Shown piece by piece: positions 52,542 through 60,671 of a stretch of 64,000 nucleotides of DNA. The notes beneath the pieces are model-generated. The model saw only the letters and a program-made list of their open reading frames with translations, ran no database searches and was not told the origin of the DNA. Source of the DNA: CBDESM01 sp965205165 (GTDB lineage: Bacteria > Chloroflexota > Dehalococcoidia > Bin125); the NCBI GenBank assembly GCA_965205165.1, contig OZ242037.1, positions 2,046,001 to 2,110,000 on the forward strand. The letters are read 5' to 3'. Positions within the stretch are counted from its first letter, which is position 1. Each line of letters starts with the position of its first letter. The position numbers and the translations under genes were made by a program.

Positions 52542-54164
52542 TCACTGCGCCATCGCGCAGCCGTCCGCACGCCCATCGCTCCCCGCCCACCAGGTCCCCG
52601 TCTCCCGATCCTTGGCGATGATCTGCCCCTTCCCGACCACATGATTCCGCACCGCCCCCGCCGCCGGGCGCACGGGGTGCCCCATCTGCGCGAGCTCCGA
52701 CATCGCCTCGAGGGGGAAGCCCTCCTCGATCCAGACCTCCCCGTTCGGGGGATCCCGGTAGATCGAGAAGCGCGGCTCATCAATCGCGTTCTGCGGTTCC
52801 AGCCCGCGGTCGACCAAGTGCATCACCACCTGCGCGTGGCCCTGCGGCTGGTTCCAGCCGCCCATTACGCCGAACGGGCCGATCAGGCCCTCGGCATCCG
52901 TCAGCATTCCGGGCATGATCGTGTGGTACGGCCGCTTCCCGCCGGCCAGCGCATTCGGATGCCCGGCCTCGAGCGAGAACCCGGCGCCGCGGTTCTGCAA
53001 CGAGAAGCCGCAGCCCCGCGGCACGATCCCCGTTCCGAAGCCCTCGTAGTTGCTGTTGATGAAGCTGCATGCGTTCCCGTCTTCGTCGACCGTGCAGAGG
53101 TAGACCGTGTCCGAACCGCCGGGCAGACCGGGCAGCGCCCCAGCCTCCGCCAGCTCCAGCGCGGCGTCCTCCGCGATCAGCGCCCGGCGCTGCGCGATGT
53201 ATTCCTCCGAGAGCAGCGCCTCCACCGGCACTTCCGCCATCGCCGGATCCGCAATCCGCGCCCGCGCGTCGGCGAACGCCAGGCGCAGGGCCTCCAGCGC
53301 GCGGTGCGCCCAGGCCGCGCTCCGCGCCGGCAGCTCCGGCATCCCCATCCCGTCCAAGATCCGCAGCGCCAGCAGCGCCGTCAAACCCTGCCCGTTGGGG
53401 CGGCATTCCCACACCGTCGCGTCCCCGTAGCGCGCCGAGATCGGCGGCTCGAAGGTCGACCGGTGCGAGGCCAGATCCGCCGCCGTCATCGCGCCGCCCA
53501 GCCCGTCCAGCACCTCCGCGATCGCCCGCCCCGCCGCGCCCTCGTAGAACGCCGCCGCGCCGCCCTCCGCCAAATCCCGCATCGTCCGCGCCAGGCCCGC
53601 GTTGCGCCAAATCTCCCCCGCCCGCGGCGCCCGACCGCCCAGCAGCAGCTCGCCCCCGTTCGGCGACTGCTCCCGCAGCAGCGCCTCCTGCGACGCCCAG
53701 GCCCGCGCGATCACCGGCGTGATCGGCGTCCCGCCCTCCGCCAATTCGATCGCCGGCCCCAGCGCCGACGCCAAATCCATCCGCCCGTGCCGCGCCAATG
53801 CGTCCTCCCAGCCCGCCGCCGCCCCGGGCACCGTCGCCGCGTGCACGCCCTGCCGCTCCCAACCCTCCGCGACGTCCGCCAGCGCCAAGCCCGCCGGCGC
53901 GCGACCGCTCCCGTTCAGCGCGTGAACCTCCCCCGTCGACGCCTCGTGGAACAGGCAGAAGCAATCGCCCCCCAAGCCCGTCGACGTCGGCTCGACCAGC
54001 CCAAGCACCGCCGCCGCCGCCACCGCCGCGTCCGCCGCGTTCCCGCCCGCGTCCAAAATCCGCAGCCCAGCCCGCGCCGCCGCCGGCTGGCTCGCCGCCG
54101 CAACGCCCCGATTACCCAGCACCGGCGAGCGCCGCCCGCCCCATGCGATAGAGTGTTGCCCCAT
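52542..54164 (-). CDS. gamma-glutamyltransferase-family (Ntn) hydrolase
   Basis: A 540-residue protein of the gamma-glutamyltransferase family. Typical N-terminal blocks are AARAGLRILDAGGNAADAAV and STGLGGDCFCLFHEASTGEV. The autoprocessing threonine is T353 in GSDTVYLCTVDEDGNACSF, followed by the small-subunit blocks SFINSNYEGFGTGIVP and VMGGWNQPQGHAQV. No signal peptide is visible, so it may be cytoplasmic. Family members cleave glutathione, cephalosporin side chains or gamma-glutamyl amides; the substrate here is open. The start lies 232 bases from the divergent exported protein. Confidence 0.92.
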   Translation of the reverse strand: MGQHSIAWGGRRSPVLGNRGVAAASQPAAARAGLRILDAGGNAADAAVAAAAVLGLVEPTSTGLGGDCFCLFHEASTGEVHALNGSGRAPAGLALADVAEGWERQGVHAATVPGAAAGWEDALARHGRMDLASALGPAIELAEGGTPITPVIARAWASQEALLREQSPNGGELLLGGRAPRAGEIWRNAGLARTMRDLAEGGAAAFYEGAAGRAIAEVLDGLGGAMTAADLASHRSTFEPPISARYGDATVWECRPNGQGLTALLALRILDGMGMPELPARSAAWAHRALEALRLAFADARARIADPAMAEVPVEALLSEEYIAQRRALIAEDAALELAEAGALPGLPGGSDTVYLCTVDEDGNACSFINSNYEGFGTGIVPRGCGFSLQNRGAGFSLEAGHPNALAGGKRPYHTIMPGMLTDAEGLIGPFGVMGGWNQPQGHAQVVMHLVDRGLEPQNAIDEPRFSIYRDPPNGEVWIEEGFPLEAMSELAQMGHPVRPAAGAVRNHVVGKGQIIAKDRETGTWWAGSDGRADGCAMAQ

Positions 54165-54396
54165 GCAGCAATCCTACGGCGGCGCGCCGCCGCAAAGCAG
54201 CGAGGGAGGCAGCGGCGGCGCGGCTCGCGCAAATCCGCCCGCCTGCGCCCAAGCACGGCCTCCCTTACTATTGCCCCTCCGTAAAGGATCGGGCGCAGGG
54301 ACTTGGCGCTACCGCCGATTGCCCGTAGGATGCTGCCCGACAGCGGAACCGAGCCGTGGGGTGCGCCCCGCGCAGCGGAGAAGGAACGGTGCTCAT

Positions 54397-56679
54397 ATGA
54401 CCCAAGCATGTTCGAAGGTGCTCGCGCACCGGCGGCCGCTCCTGGCGCTTGCCCTCGTCGCCGCCCTCCTCGCGGCCGCCGCCGTCGCACTCTCCCCCGC
54501 GCGCGCCGCCACCCCGGGCAACACCACGTGGACGGTCGGCCTCGCCCTCAGGGATGCCGACAACGATGGCGTCTACCAAAAGGGCGACACCCCGCGGCTC
54601 CTCGTCACCATCAGGGCCTCGATTCAGCCCGACGCCGACGACCAGTCCAACGGCGGCATCACCGAGGCGTCCGTGTCGGGCACCAGCTTGACGTTCGACC
54701 CGAGCACCAGACTGAACATCTCCGGCAGTCAGGGCATCAAGTTCCAGACCGGCACCAACACCCAGGTGAACGTGCTCACCGGTGCCCACCTCAACGCCAA
54801 GGCCCCCCAGACCACCGAATTCGTTTGCGAGGCCGGGGCGGACGCCTCGTCGACCGGTTCCTCGCCTGCTGTCGCCATGTGCACCATCGACACCCAGATC
54901 GACGTCTCCATCCCCGTCGAACTCGCCACCGCGACCTACACCATCTCGGGCAAAGTCCAACTCGCCAAAGACAGTGGCAACAATGCTACTGACGACGTAA
55001 CCGCGACTTGGGTGGATGACAAGGGCCCTGCCACGTCTGGCACCGGTCGAGTCCGCAACAACACCGGTTCTACCGACAACTTGGCTCTCGGCGAGCGCAC
55101 CAACAGCAGCGCCAGCATCAGCTTCGCCATCGGCGTCCAGCCGTCCATCACCGCCGTCTCCCTCAGGCCGTCCAACGTCTGCGATGCCGCGGGCAAGGTT
55201 GGCGCTGCTTCTCTCCCTGCCGCTGACCGGAACAAAGCCTGCAAGGACAGGATTCCAGTAAGCCACGAAACGGAGTACACGCTGGACATCCTCAACGCGG
55301 CCGGGCAGGGCGTCGTTCGCGGCCAGATCGCGGCCATCGTCGCCACCTTGGTCCGCACTGGCGAAGGCACCGGCACCGCCACCTTCTCCGACTGCCCCGG
55401 CATCGGCGACACCGCCAGCCCCAACGATCTTCTCGCGAACAATGGCCGTGCGTCCTGCAGCCCGAGCACGGCGGCAGCCCCCACGGGTTCCCCGGAAGAC
55501 ACTGTGATGGCCGCCTACAAGACCAAGGGCGAGACCTTCAGGATCAAGGCGCCGAGCACGCCGGGTGCGGCCACGCTCAACATCCAAGTCCTCGCGGCCG
55601 CTGGCGGCAGCTTCAATGCACCGCCCAGGAACCTCGTCTTCGTCGGTCCGGCCAAGAAGATCACGCTCTCCAAGCCGACGAGCACCGTCCTCAACCGTGA
55701 GGCCGACCCGAGCGATGCCAACACCACCTTGGCCGACCGCAGCAAGGGCACCGACTCGATCACGCTCACCCTCAGCGCCGAGGACGCCCGCGGCAACCCC
55801 GCCTCGCACCCGATGCAGGACTACACCTACGAGCTCACCTACAAGGTCACGGGCCCCGACGGACGCGAAATGAGCCGCCGCCTCAACGACAACACCAAGA
55901 TCACCATCGGGAAGGGCCAGAAGGCGACCAGTGGCTCCGACGCCAATGTCGAGTCGCAAGGCAAGGTGCTGATCGATGTGACGGCACCTGCGACCAGCCC
56001 GCTGACCCCCGGCGAGTACACCGTCACGGTCAGGCGCACCGCGCAGGGCCTCCGCGCCAGCGAGACGTTCCTCGTCGTCGGCCCCGCTGCCAGCCTCGAC
56101 CTCGAAAAGGGCGACGTCAGCGCCGCCATCGGCTCCTCGGTCGCCATCTCCGCCACCGTCAACGACGCCGCCGGCAAACCCGTGCCCCACGGCACCTCGG
56201 TCACCTTCACCGCCAGCAACGCCGACGGCAGCACCAACGACCTCGTCATCCTGCCCGGCGGCTCCGACAACAAGACCGGCGTGGCAACGACTGTCGGCAC
56301 CACCGGCAAGGCCACCCTCAACGGCACCGTCGTGGGCAACGGCATCGTGATCCTGATCGCCACCACGCAGGGCGCGACCGGCACCGTCAGCGACACCGAC
56401 GACCTCGACACCACCAGCGATGCGCAGTCGATCAGCGCGACCCCGACCTCCTGCCTCTCGAAGACGGACGTCGGGGACTACGCGACTTGGACCTGCGAGC
56501 AGACGGGCAACGCCGACGCGGTGTTCAGCGTGCTGCGCAACCGCGGCGCCGACTCGCTCCACCTGCGCAGCGTCGGCCGCTGGGTCCCCTACGCCACCGA
56601 CGCCGCCGGCGGCCCCATCCCCGGCAGCACCAACAACTTCATCATCCGCCAGTACGACACCCTCTTCATCGGCGGCTAA
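54397..56679 (+). CDS. exported Ig-like (Big_1/invasin-like) surface protein
   Basis: A 760-residue exported protein. The signal peptide has a basic start and hydrophobic core (LLALALVAALLAAAAVALSP) ending PARA-A. The mature part is beta-rich, Thr/Asp/Ser-rich and without repeats in the first ~400 residues; residues ~565-660 form a Big_1-like Ig domain (SVAISATVNDAAGKPVPHGT, then FTASNADGSTNDL). The C-terminus (SLHLRSVGRWVPYATDAAGG, then IIRQYDTLFIGG) is a distinct ~60-residue module with two cysteines before it. No anchor is seen. AGAAGGAA precedes the ATG; the 232-base leader shows no recognised riboswitch. A perfect hairpin ends the unit. Role at the cell surface is inferred. Confidence 0.82.
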   Translation: MTQACSKVLAHRRPLLALALVAALLAAAAVALSPARAATPGNTTWTVGLALRDADNDGVYQKGDTPRLLVTIRASIQPDADDQSNGGITEASVSGTSLTFDPSTRLNISGSQGIKFQTGTNTQVNVLTGAHLNAKAPQTTEFVCEAGADASSTGSSPAVAMCTIDTQIDVSIPVELATATYTISGKVQLAKDSGNNATDDVTATWVDDKGPATSGTGRVRNNTGSTDNLALGERTNSSASISFAIGVQPSITAVSLRPSNVCDAAGKVGAASLPAADRNKACKDRIPVSHETEYTLDILNAAGQGVVRGQIAAIVATLVRTGEGTGTATFSDCPGIGDTASPNDLLANNGRASCSPSTAAAPTGSPEDTVMAAYKTKGETFRIKAPSTPGAATLNIQVLAAAGGSFNAPPRNLVFVGPAKKITLSKPTSTVLNREADPSDANTTLADRSKGTDSITLTLSAEDARGNPASHPMQDYTYELTYKVTGPDGREMSRRLNDNTKITIGKGQKATSGSDANVESQGKVLIDVTAPATSPLTPGEYTVTVRRTAQGLRASETFLVVGPAASLDLEKGDVSAAIGSSVAISATVNDAAGKPVPHGTSVTFTASNADGSTNDLVILPGGSDNKTGVATTVGTTGKATLNGTVVGNGIVILIATTQGATGTVSDTDDLDTTSDAQSISATPTSCLSKTDVGDYATWTCEQTGNADAVFSVLRNRGADSLHLRSVGRWVPYATDAAGGPIPGSTNNFIIRQYDTLFIGG

Positions 56680-56707
56680 CCCCCCCGAAGAGCAGTCGCA
56701 CCCACCT

Positions 56708-56737
56708 CGGAGGGGGCTCCCAACGGAGCCCCCTCCG
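56708..56737 (+). terminator. perfect 13-bp hairpin after the Ig-like surface gene
   Basis: CGGAGGGGGCTCC, loop CAAC, GGAGCCCCCTCCG, beginning 29 bases after the stop. No T-run follows. It separates the surface-protein gene from the toxin-antitoxin-like array. Confidence 0.7.
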
Positions 56738-56778
56738 CGCGTTAACCCCGTACACTGCCCCCGCAAGGGAGCCCGCTC

Positions 56779-57420
56779 ATGACCACCGCCACGCCCAAAG
56801 CCGAATCCGCCCCCGCCTACGAGCCCGGCAAGGGGAAGGCCGTGCCGACTATCTTCGACTCGGGCTCTGCCTTCCCCGAAACCGCCCACCCCGTCCCCAT
56901 CCAGCGGATCGCCGACTACCTCCTCCTAGTCGCCGCCAACCAAGGCTCCCCTCTCAACTGCGCCGAGCTCCACGAAGCCTGCTACTACGCCCAAGCCGAG
57001 CACCTCTACGACTACGGCCGCCCCCTCTTCGACGAACCGATCGAAGCCCACGAGCACGGCCCCCGCATCCCCGCCCTTGAATCCACCTGCACCATCGGCG
57101 ATGGCCCCATCCCCCCGCCCGCCAACCCCGAGCTCCCCATCCGCTTCTCCCACTGGCTGCAGTCCGGCACCGTGATCACCGCCTACTTCCGCGTCATCAA
57201 CCACCCGCACACCATCGTCCCCCGCCCCAACGGCAATGCGCCTTGGCAGCGCGCCTACCGCACCGCCGGCCCCGGCGCAATCGTCGACCGCACCGAAATG
57301 GCCGAATGGGCCGACCAGGACATCAAGCAGATGCTCGACGACGTCCTCAACATGACCACCGAAGAATGGGAAGCCCGAGAGCGGGCCTTGGCCGCCGGCC
57401 TCCCCTACATCCGCGACTGA
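56779..57420 (+). CDS. Panacea-type antitoxin-like protein, array module 1
   Basis: A 213-residue protein. After an N-terminal extension of ~45 residues (AYEPGKGKAVPTIFDSGSAF), the Panacea core reads IADYLLLVAANQGSPLNCAE, LHEACYYAQAEHLYDYGRPL and FDEPIEAHEHGPRIPALE, matching the L...YYAQ...G-x-PLF-x-EPIEA...GP-x-x-PAL pattern. The C-terminal part contains WADQDIKQMLDDVLNMTTEE. It is followed after 24 bases by a 107-residue partner gene, as in a toxin-antitoxin pair. It is about 90% identical to module 3 over its whole length. Confidence 0.75.
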   Translation: MTTATPKAESAPAYEPGKGKAVPTIFDSGSAFPETAHPVPIQRIADYLLLVAANQGSPLNCAELHEACYYAQAEHLYDYGRPLFDEPIEAHEHGPRIPALESTCTIGDGPIPPPANPELPIRFSHWLQSGTVITAYFRVINHPHTIVPRPNGNAPWQRAYRTAGPGAIVDRTEMAEWADQDIKQMLDDVLNMTTEEWEARERALAAGLPYIRD

Positions 57421-57444
57421 GCAGGCGCAGCGAGCCGCCCCGCG

Positions 57445-57768
57445 ATGGTCATCCCCGACCCGGAACACAACCCGTTCTACTTCCTCTCCGACCGCGCACG
57501 AGCGGCATACCGAAAGCTGTGCGCCGAAGGGGAAAACGTGGACGCCCTGCTCCGGGCCATCACCCGCGCCTTGGCGATGGGAACCACCGCCCGCAACCCC
57601 TTCGTCTACGAGCGCCACGACCCCGACGCCGACCCCCACCGCATCCTCAACGTCTACTGGCAGGAACTCCACATCAGCTTCCGCAACGTCCCCGACGACC
57701 CCCGCTACGAAATCACCGACATCGAAATCACCCCCGAATCACACCAGCCCGGCATGTTCTTCCCCTAA
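57445..57768 (+). CDS. putative toxin partner, array module 1
   Basis: A 107-residue protein starting MVIPDPEHNPFYFLSDRARA. A helical segment (NVDALLRAITRALAMGTTAR) is followed by alternating strands ILNVYWQELHISFRNV and YEITDIEITPE. This helix-then-sheet order resembles RelE/ParE-fold toxins but no catalytic set can be assigned. The stop TAA is part of the -10-like TAAAAT in front of module 2, so module boundaries are shared. Confidence 0.5.
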   Translation: MVIPDPEHNPFYFLSDRARAAYRKLCAEGENVDALLRAITRALAMGTTARNPFVYERHDPDADPHRILNVYWQELHISFRNVPDDPRYEITDIEITPESHQPGMFFP

Positions 57769-57801
57769 AATGGCAAGCAGGAGCCCCCGATGACCACCGC
57801 A
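57759..57801 (+). promoter_or_regulatory. 43-bp module-start element, copy 1 (TAAAAT -10 plus AGGAG)
   Basis: CTTCCCCTAAAATGGCA, A/G, then GCAGGAGCCCCCGATG and ACCACCGCA. It includes a -10-like TAAAAT (57766-57771), an AGGAG site and the first four codons of module 2. It is identical but for one base to 58629-58671, with the same 24-base distance from TAAAAT to ATG. Confidence 0.6.
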
Positions 57802-58302
57802 ACCCCGATGACCGAGCCGTCGCCAGCAACGACGATCCCGCTGGATGACGTGGTCGAGCACTTCCTCCACCTCGCCGCCAAGGCCGGCACGAGCCTCACC
57901 CACCTCAAGCTCCAAGCCCTCTGCAGCCGCGCCCAAGCCCTCTACTGGAGCCGCTCCGGCAGCCCGCTGTTCAACGAGCGGATCGAAGCCTGGGGCGGCA
58001 CGGCCACCCTGCCGGCCATCTACCACCGCTACCAGGAATGGGAGGATCGCTCGATCCCGCCCTCCCGCCCCACCCCGCCCGAACTCCCCGAACCCGGCCA
58101 GCACGCCGCCATCGCCGACATCTTCAAGCGCTACGGCCCGGTCTACGTTATGGACCTCGTCAGCCTGGACATGTTCACCGTCCCCTGGCAAGAGTTGGAC
58201 TGGGAACATCACGGCGAAATCCCCGCAGACCTCCTCCAGCGCTTGGGCCGCTGGCTCGACGACACGTTCGAGTTCGACCCCGCGCCCGCCGTCTGCCCGT
58301 AA
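57790..58302 (+). CDS. divergent Panacea-type antitoxin-like protein, array module 2
   Basis: A 170-residue protein with the same opening (MTTATP) but a different body. The core is recognisable though diverged: VVEHFLHLAAKAGTSLTHLK, LQALCSRAQALYWSRSGSPL and FNERIEAWGGTATLPAIYHR, fitting the L-x-x-x-x-x-x-AQ-x-L...G-x-PLF-x-E-x-IEAW pattern. The C-terminal half has WEHHGEIPADLLQRLGRWLD. It is followed after 11 bases by an unrelated partner, so toxin and antitoxin halves appear to have diverged together. Confidence 0.68.
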   Translation: MTTATPMTEPSPATTIPLDDVVEHFLHLAAKAGTSLTHLKLQALCSRAQALYWSRSGSPLFNERIEAWGGTATLPAIYHRYQEWEDRSIPPSRPTPPELPEPGQHAAIADIFKRYGPVYVMDLVSLDMFTVPWQELDWEHHGEIPADLLQRLGRWLDDTFEFDPAPAVCP

Positions 58303-58313
58303 CGCGCCCAGTC

Positions 58314-58613
58314 ATGGTGATCCCCCACCCCGAGGACGCCACGCACTACCGGATGACGCCCGGCGCCTACGCCACCTACCAGCGGATGGGGCCGGGTCAA
58401 CAAGGCCGCTTCCGCATCACGATGCAGACGCCCGTGTTTTCCATGGACGTCGCCACCCCGAAGGTCCATCAACTCCCTGAAACGACCGAAGACGGCCGCC
58501 CCCTCTACTCCTTCAAGCACAGCGACATCCGCGTCATCTTCTCCCGCGAAAACCGCTTCCCCGTAGTCCACGACCTCTACCGCGAACCCGCCGACTCCCC
58601 CTACCCCGACTAA
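58314..58613 (+). CDS. putative RelE-like toxin partner, array module 2
   Basis: A 99-residue protein starting MVIPHPEDATHYRMTPGAYA. The C-terminal region GRPLYSFKHSDIRVIFSREN followed by VVHDLYR resembles the late strands of RelE/ParE toxins (L-Y-x-x-x-x-x-D-x-R-V-I-F pattern). Only the first five residues resemble the module 1 and 3 partners. Toxicity is inferred. Confidence 0.5.
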   Translation: MVIPHPEDATHYRMTPGAYATYQRMGPGQQGRFRITMQTPVFSMDVATPKVHQLPETTEDGRPLYSFKHSDIRVIFSRENRFPVVHDLYREPADSPYPD

Positions 58614-58628
58614 CCCCCCCGCCACCGC

Positions 58629-58671
58629 CTTCCCCTAAAATGGCAGGCAGGAGCCCCCGATGACCACCGCA
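58629..58671 (+). promoter_or_regulatory. 43-bp module-start element, copy 2
   Basis: One mismatch to 57759-57801. TAAAAT lies at 58636-58641 and the ATG of module 3 at 58660. A decayed third copy (CCCTAGAATG) follows module 3 at 59641-59650. Confidence 0.6.
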
Positions 58672-59298
58672 GCCAAGGCCGAATCCGCCCCCGCCTACGA
58701 GCCCGGCAAGGGGAAGGCCGTGCCGACCGTCTTCGACTCGGGCTCCGCCTTCCCCGAAACCGCCCACCCCGTCCCAATCCAGCGGATCGCCGACTACCTC
58801 CTCCTAGTCGCCGCCAACCAAGGCGCCCCCCTCAACTGCGCCGAGCTGCACCGAGCCTGCTATCACGCCCAAGCCGAGCACCTCCGCGACTACGGCCGCC
58901 CCCTCTTTGACGAGCAGATCGAAGCCCACGAGCACGGCCCCCGTGTCCCAGCCCTCGAAACCACCTGCACCATCGGCGACGGCCCCGTCCCGCCGCCCGC
59001 CAACCCCGAGCTCCCCATCCGCTTCTCCCACTGGCTGCAATCGGCCATCGTGATCACCGCCTACTTCCGCGTCACCAACCACCCGCAAACCGTCGTCCCC
59101 CGCCCCAACGGCAATGCGCCTTGGCAGCGCGCCTACCGCACCGCCGGCCCCGGCGCAATCGTCGACCGCACCGAAATGGCCGAATGGGCCGACCAAGACA
59201 TCAAGCAGATGCTCGACGACACCCTCAACATGACCACAGAAGAATGGGAAGCCCGAGAACGGGCCCTGGCCGCCGGCCTCCCCTACATCCGCGACTGA
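58660..59298 (+). CDS. Panacea-type antitoxin-like protein, array module 3
   Basis: A 212-residue near-copy of the module 1 protein: same N-terminal extension, core (LHRACYHAQAEHLRDYGRPL, FDEQIEAHEHGPRVPALE) and C-terminus. Differences cluster at surface-type positions: Y to H in the YYAQ-like motif, DEP to DEQ, and HEAC to HRAC. These changes in the core may alter partner specificity. It is followed after 24 bases by the near-copy of the module 1 partner. Confidence 0.75.
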   Translation: MTTAAKAESAPAYEPGKGKAVPTVFDSGSAFPETAHPVPIQRIADYLLLVAANQGAPLNCAELHRACYHAQAEHLRDYGRPLFDEQIEAHEHGPRVPALETTCTIGDGPVPPPANPELPIRFSHWLQSAIVITAYFRVTNHPQTVVPRPNGNAPWQRAYRTAGPGAIVDRTEMAEWADQDIKQMLDDTLNMTTEEWEARERALAAGLPYIRD

Positions 59299-59322
59299 GC
59301 AGGCGCAGCAAGCCGCCCCGCG

Positions 59323-59646
59323 ATGGTCATCCCCGACCCGGAACACAACCCGTTCTACCTCCTCTCCGACCGTGCACGAGCGGCATACAGAAGGCTGTAC
59401 GCCGAAGGGGAAAACGTGGAAGCCCTGCTCTTGGCGATCACCCGCGCCTTGGAGATGGGAACCACCGCCCGCAACCCCTTCGTCTACGAGCGCCACGACC
59501 CCGACGCCGACCCCCACCGCATCCTCAACGTCTACTGGCAGGAACTCCACATCAGCTTCCGCAACCTCCCCGACGACCCCCGCTACGAAGTCGTCGACAT
59601 CGAAGTCACCCCTGAATCGAACCAGCCGGGCATGCTCTTTCCCTAG
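59323..59646 (+). CDS. putative toxin partner, array module 3
   Basis: A 107-residue near-copy of the module 1 partner (MVIPDPEHNPFYLLSDRARA), about 90% identical, with changes such as RKLCAEG to RRLYAEG and EITDIEI to EVVDIEV. Same putative RelE-like layout; no catalytic residues assigned. Its stop TAG forms part of TAGAAT, a -10-like box in front of the PhyH gene. Confidence 0.5.
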   Translation: MVIPDPEHNPFYLLSDRARAAYRRLYAEGENVEALLLAITRALEMGTTARNPFVYERHDPDADPHRILNVYWQELHISFRNLPDDPRYEVVDIEVTPESNQPGMLFP

Positions 59647-59649
59647 AAT
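59644..59649 (+). promoter_or_regulatory. -10-like TAGAAT before the PhyH gene
   Basis: TAGAAT matches the -10 consensus at five of six positions, 38 bases before the ATG. It is the third, partly decayed copy of the module-end sequence, so the PhyH gene may have inherited an array promoter. Confidence 0.4.
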
Positions 59650-59687
59650 GACGGGGAGAAGCCCGAACTTGCGCCAGGGAGCATGCC

Positions 59688-60635
59688 ATGCCCGTCGCCG
59701 CCGCGACCGTCTCGCCGCCCGCCAACGCCGCCGATCCGGCCGGCATCACCGATGAACAGGTCGCCTTCTACCACGAAAACGGCTACCTCCTGATCCCCAA
59801 CCTGCTGCCCGACGACGTGCTCCAGTCCCTGCGCGTCGAAACCGACCGCATCGTCGCCGAGGCCGCCGGCCTCACCGACCACAACGCGCAGTACGACCTC
59901 GAGGATTCCCACTCCCCCGAAGAACCCCGCGTGCGCCGGCTCAAGTCGCCCTCCTCCCACTGGCCCTTCTTCCGCGAACTCGCCCAGCACCCCGCCCTGA
60001 TGAACGTCGTGACCAGGCTGATCGGCCCCAACGTGCGGCTGCAGAACGACAAGCTCAACATGAAGGCCGCCGAATACGGCGCGCCCGTCGAGTGGCACCA
60101 GGACTGGCCCTTCTACCCGCACACCAACGACGACCTGCTCGCCGCTGGCGTCCTGCTCGACGACTGCTACGAAGTCAACGGCCCCCTGCTGGTCGTGCCC
60201 GGCTCGCACAAGCGCCCGATCTACGACCACCACCACCCCGAAGGCGGCTACTTCACCGGCGCCGTCGAGCCGGAGAACTTCGATTGGGACATGGACCGCG
60301 ACCTCGTCTCGCTGGAGGGCCCGGCCGGCTCGGTCAGCTTCCACCACGTCCGGATCATGCACGGCAGCGCGCTCAACCGCTCCGAAAACCAGCGCCGCCT
60401 GCTGCTCTACGGCTACGCCGCCGCCGACGCTTGGCCGATCATGGGCCTCGGCAAGCTCGGCCTCGACGCCTACGAAGGCCTGATCTGCGCCGGCGAACAC
60501 GTCGTCCAGCCCCGCCAGACCGGCGTCCCCGCCTACCTCCCGCTCCCCCCCGCCCCCGCCCAAGGCAGCATCTACGAAAACCAGAAAGCCGTGAAGCAGC
60601 GCTTCTTCGAAACCTACGAAGACCGCAACCGCTGA
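59688..60635 (+). CDS. phytanoyl-CoA dioxygenase-family (PhyH) Fe(II)/2-oxoglutarate oxygenase
   Basis: A 315-residue PhyH-family oxygenase. The iron ligands are H137 and D139 in VEWHQDWPFYPHT and H225 in HHVRIMHGSALNRS; R236 in ENQRRLLL is placed to bind 2-oxoglutarate. It would hydroxylate an organic substrate in the cytoplasm using O2 and 2-oxoglutarate. The family is strongly expanded in marine SAR202-type Chloroflexota, which fits the suspected origin. A CAGGGAG site precedes the ATG. Substrate unknown. Confidence 0.92.
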   Translation: MPVAAATVSPPANAADPAGITDEQVAFYHENGYLLIPNLLPDDVLQSLRVETDRIVAEAAGLTDHNAQYDLEDSHSPEEPRVRRLKSPSSHWPFFRELAQHPALMNVVTRLIGPNVRLQNDKLNMKAAEYGAPVEWHQDWPFYPHTNDDLLAAGVLLDDCYEVNGPLLVVPGSHKRPIYDHHHPEGGYFTGAVEPENFDWDMDRDLVSLEGPAGSVSFHHVRIMHGSALNRSENQRRLLLYGYAAADAWPIMGLGKLGLDAYEGLICAGEHVVQPRQTGVPAYLPLPPAPAQGSIYENQKAVKQRFFETYEDRNR

Positions 60636-60671
60636 CCCCCGCCGCGGCTATCGCGGACGCCGGAGGCCGAG

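Noticed and set aside
51138..54284. A 1048-codon plus frame opposite the coiled-coil genes and the gamma-glutamyltransferase gene
   Set aside because: Arg/Pro/Leu-rich shadow without domains; the minus strand has clear proteins.
54165..54396. Possible riboswitch in the long leader of the Ig-like surface gene
   Set aside because: No match to cyclic-di-GMP, cobalamin or other cores that I could recognise; only short GC-rich pairings.
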